From assembly GCA_017416765.1 (NCBI GenBank), contig JAFQBE010000027.1, positions 1 to 49,681 on the forward strand: a DNA stretch of 49,681 nt, written 5' to 3'. Positions 41,090-49,681 of the stretch are shown here, one piece after another. Source of the DNA: Clostridia bacterium (GTDB lineage: Bacteria; Bacillota; Clostridia; Oscillospirales; Acutalibacteraceae). The notes under the pieces were generated by a model, which had not been told where the DNA came from, did no database searches, and saw only the letters and a list, made by a program, of their open reading frames with translations. The translations under genes were made by a program, and so were the position numbers. Each line of letters begins with the position of its first letter. The stretch's first letter is position 1.

Positions 41090-42244
41090 TCATTGCTCTT
41101 TTTTTATTAATTTTACGATGCATTCTGTATGCAAGGTAAAAGGAAACATATCAACAGGGCGAATTTTTTTTACCTCGTAGCCGTTATTTGTAAGATATCG
41201 CAAATCGCGTTCAAGGGTTTCGGGGTTGCAGGAGATATAAACTATTTTTTCGGGGCTGAGTGTTACAACGCTTGAAAGGAAGCGTTTATCGCTGCCTGAA
41301 CGGGGCGGGTCCATAAACACTACATCTGCCTTTTCTCCTTCAGCCGCCATATCGCGCATAAACTGACCCGCATCCGCACAGATAAAGCGGATATTTTTTG
41401 CGTTATTCAGCATTGCATTAGCCTTCGCATCGCACACCGCAGCAGCATTCAGCTCCGCACCGATAACTTCACCTGCAGCTTTTGACGCAATTATGCCTAT
41501 AGTACCTGTGCCGCAGTATGCATCTATTACGCGTTCCTTACCTGTAAGGTCGGCATATTCAACCGCAAGCGAATACAGCCTTTCGGTCTGCGCAGGATTG
41601 ACCTGATAAAACGATTGCGGAGAAATGCGGAAGGTACAGCCGCAGAGGCTGTCCTCAATATATCCGTTGCCGAACACCACTTTATTGATATCGCCAAGCA
41701 CCAAATTAGTGTGCTTTGAATTTATATTCTGTACAACAGTTGTAATTTCGGGGTGCGCTTTAAGAAGCGCGCCAACAAAATTGTTTTTTGAAGGAAAAAC
41801 AGAACTTGCGGTAACAAGCACAACAAGAATCTGACCGCTGTTATAGCCCTTGCGTATGAGCACATGACGCAGGAAACCGCTGCCTGTATCCTCATTATAC
41901 GGGCGCAGCTTGAATTTCGGTAAAAGATTGCGGATTGTAACAATAATCTCATCCGCTTTTTCATCCTCAATCATGCAGCTGTCAACATTTACTATACGGT
42001 GGCTGCTGCTCTGATAAACGCCGGAGATAATTTTACCGCCCCTTGTTGTGCCGAAAGCTGCCTGCACCTTACAGCGATAATGATACGGATTGTCCATACC
42101 GACAATTTTGCCGATTCTGCCGTATCTGCCAAGCAGCTTTTCAATTTTTGCCTGCTTGAATTTAAGCTGACGCGGATAATCCATATTCTGCAATTGGCAG
42201 CCGCCGCATTTTTTGGCAAGCGGACAAGGCTTAACCTGAGCCAC
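41090..42244 (-). CDS. 23S rRNA (uracil-5-)-methyltransferase, RumA/RlmD family
   Basis: SAM-dependent methylation of a uracil in 23S rRNA is the family function. The 384-residue protein has an N-terminal 4Fe-4S cluster motif CPLAKKCGGCQLQ with a fourth Cys in the loop near VDSC, the SAM-binding DAYCGTGTIGI, MDPPRSG, and the catalytic Cys in ISCNPETLERDL. The TRAM domain present in E. coli RlmD is missing, so the protein starts directly at the cluster, as in the shorter Firmicutes paralogues. I start it at GTG 42244 with AGGAGG 8 bases upstream; an earlier GTG at 42253 overlaps that site. The gap to the amidohydrolase gene is 27 bases. Confidence 0.9.
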   Translation of the reverse strand: MAQVKPCPLAKKCGGCQLQNMDYPRQLKFKQAKIEKLLGRYGRIGKIVGMDNPYHYRCKVQAAFGTTRGGKIISGVYQSSSHRIVNVDSCMIEDEKADEIIVTIRNLLPKFKLRPYNEDTGSGFLRHVLIRKGYNSGQILVVLVTASSVFPSKNNFVGALLKAHPEITTVVQNINSKHTNLVLGDINKVVFGNGYIEDSLCGCTFRISPQSFYQVNPAQTERLYSLAVEYADLTGKERVIDAYCGTGTIGIIASKAAGEVIGAELNAAAVCDAKANAMLNNAKNIRFICADAGQFMRDMAAEGEKADVVFMDPPRSGSDKRFLSSVVTLSPEKIVYISCNPETLERDLRYLTNNGYEVKKIRPVDMFPFTLHTECIVKLIKKEQ

Positions 42245-42271
42245 GGTAAACACCTCCTTGTTTTCTTAAAC

Positions 42272-43075
42272 TTATAAATTAAGCAACTTTTTTGCGTTAT
42301 CGCAGAGTATAAGCTGCTTTTCTGCTGCAGTTAACGGCAACGAATTTAAAATTGCAAGCTCCTTTGAAGCATTGCTCCACGGAGAATCCGAGCCGAATAA
42401 TATTTTATCCGCACCGTGATTTTTGACTATGCGCAAAAACTGTTCGCTCGGATAGCACTCAAAACCCATTGATGTATCAAAATATACATCTTTACCTACA
42501 AGATATTTTTCAACATCGTCCCACATTTCCTGACTGCCGAGATGAGCCAGCACAAAAGTACCGCCCGAAAAGTTCTCCAACATTTTTGCAAAGCGTTCGG
42601 GGTTGGAATGGAACGGTTCGGGCATACCGGGGTCAAAGCCGGCATGGTGCAGAACAATAAGCCCCTTTGAAAAAGCGTAATCATAAATGCGCAGCATTCG
42701 CTCCTCCTCAGGATAAAAACGCTGGTATTCCGTATGCAGCTTGATACCCTTCAGACCAAGCGAAGCGACTAAATCAAGGTCGCGCTTATAATCGTCCGTA
42801 TCAGGGTGAATACCGCCGAAGGCAATAATTCTGTCACATTGTGCTTCGGCCGCCCAAGTGTTGGTTGTAACCGTCTGTGAGGGCTTTGTAACTACAGGCT
42901 GAATTACACTTATATCTACACCCCACATATTCATATGTTCAAGCAGACTTGCGCGTGTCATTTCGGTCAGCGCCGTGTACGGATGTCCGAAATGAACCGT
43001 GCTGTCTTCCAGCGATTTTCTTGCTCTGGGAGCAAGAGAATCCGGAAATATGTGGGTATGAAAATCTATAACCAT
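42272..43075 (-). CDS. Amidohydrolase (metal-dependent TIM-barrel hydrolase, PF04909 type)
   Basis: The 267-residue protein carries the metal ligands of the amidohydrolase_2 family in order: DFHTHIF at the N-terminus, HTEYQRF, LHHAGFDPG, FVLAHLGS, and the catalytic Asp in LFGSDSPW. Members hydrolyse or decarboxylate small organic acids and aromatic compounds; the substrate is not evident. GAGGAA precedes the ATG. It lies between lacZ and rlmD in one probable operon, 12 bases after lacZ. Confidence 0.88.
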   Translation of the reverse strand: MVIDFHTHIFPDSLAPRARKSLEDSTVHFGHPYTALTEMTRASLLEHMNMWGVDISVIQPVVTKPSQTVTTNTWAAEAQCDRIIAFGGIHPDTDDYKRDLDLVASLGLKGIKLHTEYQRFYPEEERMLRIYDYAFSKGLIVLHHAGFDPGMPEPFHSNPERFAKMLENFSGGTFVLAHLGSQEMWDDVEKYLVGKDVYFDTSMGFECYPSEQFLRIVKNHGADKILFGSDSPWSNASKELAILNSLPLTAAEKQLILCDNAKKLLNL

Positions 43076-43087
43076 TTATTTTTCCTC

Positions 43088-46228
<3,141 letters not shown>

Positions 46229-46251
46229 TTATTTATTGCTTTAACTAAAAT

Positions 46252-46281
46252 ATTATAATATACACATCTTAAACCCGTCAA
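46252..46281 (-). promoter_or_regulatory. Promoter of the lacZ unit
   Basis: TTGACG (46281-46276), 18-base spacer, TATAAT (46257-46252) on the minus strand, starting only a few bases after the stop of the DUF4434 gene. Confidence 0.75.
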
Positions 46282-46284
46282 GAG

Positions 46285-47631
46285 TTATTTTGCTGTTATG
46301 CAATCAGACGCATTGCCTGCTGCATCATATGCAACAACGGTGTACTCGTCGGAAAGTGCACCTGCTGCATCGGTAAATACAAGGTCATAATCCCACTTGT
46401 AATTTTCAAAACGCGTTAAAAATTTGCCGTTTTTGCAGACCCTGTAATAAGCTATGCCGAAATTATCTGTTGCCGCTTCAAAATTCAGGACAATGCCTGC
46501 ATCGGTCTGCGTTTTTGTAAAGCTGTCGGGTAAAACAGGCTTTTGAGTTTCAAGCACATAGCCGTTTTTAACATAATCGCGGTAGGTTTCAATATAGTGC
46601 GGCTTTACCTCATTCGGGCTGAAATAGTGCGAATAGGAAAAGGTAATAATATTTTCACAGTAACGCGAAGCAATATCAAGCTGCCTTGTAAAGCGGTCAA
46701 GGCAGGCTGTGACGGATTCAATATTTTCTGTCTGCGGACGGAGTACTGTTCCGCTCAGTATGCTCGGACCTGTTGCAATATCAAAATTTTCACAATTGCC
46801 CCAGAGCTTTACATCAGCATCAGCCTTTTCAAGTGCTTTGCTGTATGCTTCCCATATGCCGATAAGGTCTTCCTCTTCAATCCAATCCGCACCGAGCGCA
46901 TCCTGCGGCGCGACTATATCACCGTTGCGGAAATTGACAAGCTCAAAAAATGTGAGCCACTGTGCGTATGTACTTATTTCGCCTGCGGCAAGATATTTTG
47001 CAGTAAAGGGGCTTATCATAAGCGGCATACCGGGCGATACTTCACTTGCCTTCTGAAGCACGGTATTAAGTCCCTGTGCCATGCTTTCCATAAGAAGTGT
47101 GCCGCAGTTAATCTGATTATTTATTTCAAGCGTAAAATACCAGCCGTAAAGATTTTCTGAAGTATAATTTGCTGCTATATCCCCTACCATATCGGCTGTA
47201 ACGGCACAGACCTTTTTATAGTCGCCCGTAAAATTGCCGATACCCCAGAATGAATCAAACATTGTAAGCCCTGCAAAAACCTTTATATCTGTACCTTTGA
47301 CAGCTTCGAGTGCGGCAGAAAGCACATCGCCGCCGTTTACCGCAGAAGCAAACTGCGGTATTGTGCTGTTATAGTAAACTGTCCAGCTGCCGGCTGAATC
47401 CATGTTAGCCAAATCCTGCAAAATAAGGTATTCCACGCCGTCCTGCTGCATGGCTTCAACCTCGTCAGCCCAACGCTCATCATCCCATGTGCTGCTAAGC
47501 CATGACTGTAAAAATGTACCGTTGAATTCGGGTGCACATTTTCTTTCGGGTAGTGCTGTATTGCCGAAAGGTGCGGCTGCGGTAATAAAAGCAATAAGTG
47601 CAATGAAAAAGTTTTTTATAAGTGTAAACAT
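46285..47631 (-). CDS. Secreted or anchored DUF4434-type TIM-barrel protein
   Basis: After an N-terminal hydrophobic segment (MFTLIKNFFIALIAFITAAAPFG) the 448-residue protein has the DUF4434 pattern: FNGTFLQSWLSSTWDDERW, MQQDGVEYLILQDLA, FAGLTMFDSFWGIGNF, GWYFTLEINNQ, LMISPF and WIEEEDLIGIWEAYSKALEKADADVKLWGNCENF. The family is a TIM-barrel related to glycoside hydrolases of uncharacterised activity. A C-terminal domain from about residue 370 is Ig/Fn3-like (FTKTQTDAGIVLNFEAATDNFGIAYYRVCKNG). GGAGG precedes the ATG at 47631 by 11 bases; the longer frame from 47721 runs through a terminator. Near lacZ it may act on host or plant glycans. Confidence 0.85.
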   Translation of the reverse strand: MFTLIKNFFIALIAFITAAAPFGNTALPERKCAPEFNGTFLQSWLSSTWDDERWADEVEAMQQDGVEYLILQDLANMDSAGSWTVYYNSTIPQFASAVNGGDVLSAALEAVKGTDIKVFAGLTMFDSFWGIGNFTGDYKKVCAVTADMVGDIAANYTSENLYGWYFTLEINNQINCGTLLMESMAQGLNTVLQKASEVSPGMPLMISPFTAKYLAAGEISTYAQWLTFFELVNFRNGDIVAPQDALGADWIEEEDLIGIWEAYSKALEKADADVKLWGNCENFDIATGPSILSGTVLRPQTENIESVTACLDRFTRQLDIASRYCENIITFSYSHYFSPNEVKPHYIETYRDYVKNGYVLETQKPVLPDSFTKTQTDAGIVLNFEAATDNFGIAYYRVCKNGKFLTRFENYKWDYDLVFTDAAGALSDEYTVVAYDAAGNASDCITAK

Positions 47632-47681
47632 AGATAAAATCGCCTCCAAATTTAATTGTAACATATAATTATAAAACAGTA

Positions 47682-47711
47682 AAGGCAAGATGACAAAAAT
47701 CATCTTGCCTT
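47682..47711 (-). terminator. Terminator of the aminotransferase gene
   Basis: AAGGCAAGATGA and TCATCTTGCCTT form a 12-bp stem with a 6-base loop downstream of the stop at 47729; the tail on the minus strand is T-rich but interrupted. Confidence 0.8.
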
Positions 47712-47728
47712 CAGATAACATAAATTAA

Positions 47729-49003
47729 TTATTCGTCCATCAGCTTTTCGAGTGCGGCAAGCTTTACGGCTATACACACAAGGTTCATTGCTTCGCGCAA
47801 TTCATCAAGCGACGGGAAAGACGGAGCAATACGGATATTTGTATCCTTAGGGTCGCGTCCGTAGGGGTAGGTTGCGCCTGCATTTGTAAGCACAACACCT
47901 GCAAGCCTGCAAAGCTCAACAACGCGCTTTGCACAACCGGGCATAACATCAAGGCTGATAAAATAACCGCCGTTGGGGTGAGTCCATTCGGCAATACCGT
48001 GACCCATAAGGTCGCGGTCAAGCGTGCGCAGAACAATATCAAACTTGGGCTTGAGTATTGCGGCATGGCGCTTCATGTATTCACGCAGACCGTTAACATC
48101 TTTAAGCACGCGTGCATGGCGGAGCTGGTTAATTTTATCGTGACCGATAATCTGTGCGTTCATTCGCTGCTTAATCATGCGTACATTGTTTTCGCTTGCG
48201 GAAACAACTGCGATACCTGCACCGGGGAAGCTGATTTTGGAGGTTGAAGCAACCTCGATTATCATATCCTCCGTACCGTTCTTTTCAGCTTCGGGGAAGA
48301 TGTTGAGAAGTGAATCGCCGTCCTCTGTAATATCGTGAACAAAATATGCATTGTCCCAGATAATTCTGAAATCGGGTGCGGCAGGCTTGAGTGCAGCAAT
48401 ACGGCGCACCGTTTCGTCGGAGAAGGTATAGCCCTGCGGGTTGGAATACTTGGGAACACAGAACATACCCTTGACTGTGCTGTCCTTTACAAGCTCTTCA
48501 AGCACATCCATATCGGGACCTGTTTCAAGCATGGGAATATTTACCATTTCAATGCCGAAATATTCGAGAATTGAAAAGTGTCTGTCATAACCGGGTACGG
48601 GACAGGCAAACTTGATTTTGCCCTGACGCATCCAGGGTTCTGCACCTGCACCGTGGGTCATGCACTGCGAAATATAGTCGAACATTATATTAAGGCTGGA
48701 GTTACCGCAGACTATGATATTATCATTCTGTACGCCCAGAGCCTGAGCAAAAATTGTTTTGCACTCATCAAGGCCTGTAAGGTTGCCGTAGTTACGGCAG
48801 TCCGTTCCGTCCTGTGCTTTATATCCGTTGAGAGCGTTAACGCTGTCGAAAATATCCAGCGACATATCAAGCTGTGCCGGGCTGGGCTTACCTCTTGCCA
48901 TGTTAAGTTCAAGACCTCTTGCCTTGAAATCGTCATATGCTTGCTTTACCTCGTCATATTCAGCGCGAAGCTGTTCGGCTGAAAGGCTGCTGTATAAAGA
49001 CAT
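47729..49003 (-). CDS. Aminotransferase, type Ic aspartate aminotransferase family
   Basis: A PLP-dependent fold I aminotransferase of 424 residues. It has the features of the Ic group: the N-terminal ELNMARGKPSPAQLDMS, NYGNLTGLDECK, the cofactor contacts CGNSSLNIMFDY and WDNAYFVHD, and the PLP-binding Lys in ASTSKISFPGAGIA. The C-terminal HPNGGYFISLDVMPGCAKR is also typical. It most likely interconverts aspartate and 2-oxoglutarate with oxaloacetate and glutamate, though other substrates are possible. AAAGGTGAT precedes the ATG. Its own promoter is at 49049-49077 and its terminator at 47682-47711, so it is monocistronic. Confidence 0.93.
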   Translation of the reverse strand: MSLYSSLSAEQLRAEYDEVKQAYDDFKARGLELNMARGKPSPAQLDMSLDIFDSVNALNGYKAQDGTDCRNYGNLTGLDECKTIFAQALGVQNDNIIVCGNSSLNIMFDYISQCMTHGAGAEPWMRQGKIKFACPVPGYDRHFSILEYFGIEMVNIPMLETGPDMDVLEELVKDSTVKGMFCVPKYSNPQGYTFSDETVRRIAALKPAAPDFRIIWDNAYFVHDITEDGDSLLNIFPEAEKNGTEDMIIEVASTSKISFPGAGIAVVSASENNVRMIKQRMNAQIIGHDKINQLRHARVLKDVNGLREYMKRHAAILKPKFDIVLRTLDRDLMGHGIAEWTHPNGGYFISLDVMPGCAKRVVELCRLAGVVLTNAGATYPYGRDPKDTNIRIAPSFPSLDELREAMNLVCIAVKLAALEKLMDE

Positions 49004-49048
49004 TTTATCACCTTTGGTTAATACTTTTATTTTAAACTATTGCTGTAT

Positions 49049-49077
49049 ATGATACTATATCGTTTTCATTTTTGCAA
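49049..49077 (-). promoter_or_regulatory. Promoter of the aminotransferase gene
   Basis: TTGCAA (49077-49072), 17-base spacer, TATCAT (49054-49049) on the minus strand. Confidence 0.6.
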
Positions 49078-49146
49078 GTTTATTATTACCTTTATTGCAA
49101 AATTCGGCTTTGTGTGCTATTTTTATTAAGGGTTCGCGCAAAATTT

Positions 49147-49530
49147 ATGCAAGACGGACAAACAAACTATTCATTTTGGGGTGTTTACGCTTTGAAACAC
49201 AGCCTTAAAACACAAGAAAGCCTGCGGAAAGATTTGGCACATTGGCTGCTCCGCCACGATATCAGCCTTATATGCTGCGAAGGTAATGAGCTTGGCAGCA
49301 GATTTATTGACGAATTCGAACTGCCTGTGCTTAAAGAATCAACCTTTGATACCCTTGTAAATGACAGGGAAGAAATAACCCTTATTCTTCAAAGCAAAAT
49401 TCACCTGCCCGCACACAAATCAGTAAGCGGCAAGGCAGTATCGTTTATTATTCTGCGCTATGTGCGCGTGCTTTATGACGATTACGGAAATATTTATAAG
49501 GAGATTACATTGGGATACAGTTACATGTAA
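49147..49530 (+). CDS. Small hypothetical protein
   Basis: A 127-residue protein from the ATG at 49147, or up to 152 residues if translation starts at 49072; there is no convincing ribosome-binding site for either. The sequence runs as a helical N-terminus (HSLKTQESLRKDLAHWLLRHD), then a beta-rich part (ISLICCEGNELGSRFIDEFEL, EEITLILQSKIHLP, VSFIILRYVRVLYDDYG, YKEITLGYSYM). This weakly recalls a UTRA-type ligand-binding domain of GntR regulators, but the DNA-binding part is absent, so I do not assign it. It ends 20 bases before the repeat element at the window edge. Confidence 0.55.
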   Translation: MQDGQTNYSFWGVYALKHSLKTQESLRKDLAHWLLRHDISLICCEGNELGSRFIDEFELPVLKESTFDTLVNDREEITLILQSKIHLPAHKSVSGKAVSFIILRYVRVLYDDYGNIYKEITLGYSYM

Positions 49531-49550
49531 TTACAGTTTCTCTGATTGAA

Positions 49551-49681
49551 TGCAGAACGCAGAGTGCAGAGTGCAGAACGAAGGGTCGCTTCGCTCCGAT
49601 TTTATAAAATGTTGATTTAAAGCGATTATTATAATGGGTGAGGGCGTAGCCCTCCCACCGTTCTGCGTTCTGCGTTCTGAA
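49551..49681. mobile_element. Terminal-inverted-repeat element, copy B (short form)
   Basis: TGCAGAACGCAGAGTGCAGAG then TGCAGAACGAAGGGTCGCTTC and GCTCCGATTTT at the left, and TGGGTGAGGGCGTAGCCCTCC then CACCGTTCTGCGTTCTGCG and TTCTGA at the right, match the arms of copy A at 18638-18977. The middle is only about 40 bases, without the nested insert of copy A. The element reaches the window edge and may continue. Confidence 0.8.

Overview
This window looks like chromosomal DNA from a spore-forming, strictly Gram-positive member of the Clostridia, most likely Oscillospiraceae/Ruminococcaceae from an intestinal community. The case rests on sporulation genes at several places (spoIIAA-spoIIAB-sigF, spoIID, yunB and a spoIIQ-like M23 peptidase), Gram-positive style Shine-Dalgarno sites, sigma-A type promoters with 17-18 bp spacers, a Firmicutes-type LexA, and many secreted proteins with Pro/Thr-rich or acidic linkers. 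The species assignment is inference.

Layout. 1-3.3 kb (minus): PucR/CdaR-type regulator, ftsE, ftsX and the start of a secreted coiled-coil protein (probable FtsEX-activated hydrolase partner). 3.5-9.6 kb: secreted Ig-like protein, yunB, a DUF1292 protein, a probable 6S RNA, a propeller-like protein, a secreted lysozyme-fold protein and an anchored metallophosphoesterase. 9.6-17.7 kb (plus): copper ATPase copA, rmuC coupled to a GH3 beta-glucosidase, and GTP-type PEP carboxykinase. 17.7-20 kb: GNAT, tRNA-Val(GAC), a 340-bp terminal-inverted-repeat element and spoIID. 20-24.2 kb (plus): citrate synthase, a membrane protein, an AEC transporter and an anchored unknown. 24.2-31.7 kb (minus): deoC-deoD-lipoprotein, an XRE/lipase membrane fusion, guaB-vanY-DUF2238, and lexA. 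32-36.5 kb: spoIIQ-like, the spoIIA operon, folC, and a sortase-type surface protein. 36.6-39.5 kb: an AT-rich cassette island bounded by about 83-bp direct repeats. 39.6-49.7 kb: purC, a small secreted protein, lacZ-amidohydrolase-rlmD, a DUF4434 protein, a type Ic aminotransferase, a small unknown protein, and a second copy of the 18.6-kb repeat element at the right edge.

Functional threads are cell division and wall remodelling (FtsEX, VanY, M23, SpoIID), sporulation control in the forespore and mother cell, nucleoside and purine metabolism (DeoC, DeoD, GuaB, PurC), central carbon flux (citrate synthase, PEPCK), plant or mucin sugar use (GH3, GH2), and the SOS regulator LexA.

The least ordinary parts are: (1) a single protein joining an XRE DNA-binding domain, a transmembrane helix and a complete family I.5-type zinc lipase domain; (2) the 36.6-39.5 kb island, where AT-rich genes of unknown function are separated by copies of a 25-bp hairpin-forming repeat that also supply the C-termini of two proteins; (3) a dispersed repeat element whose internal hairpin shows a compensatory base-pair change between its two copies.
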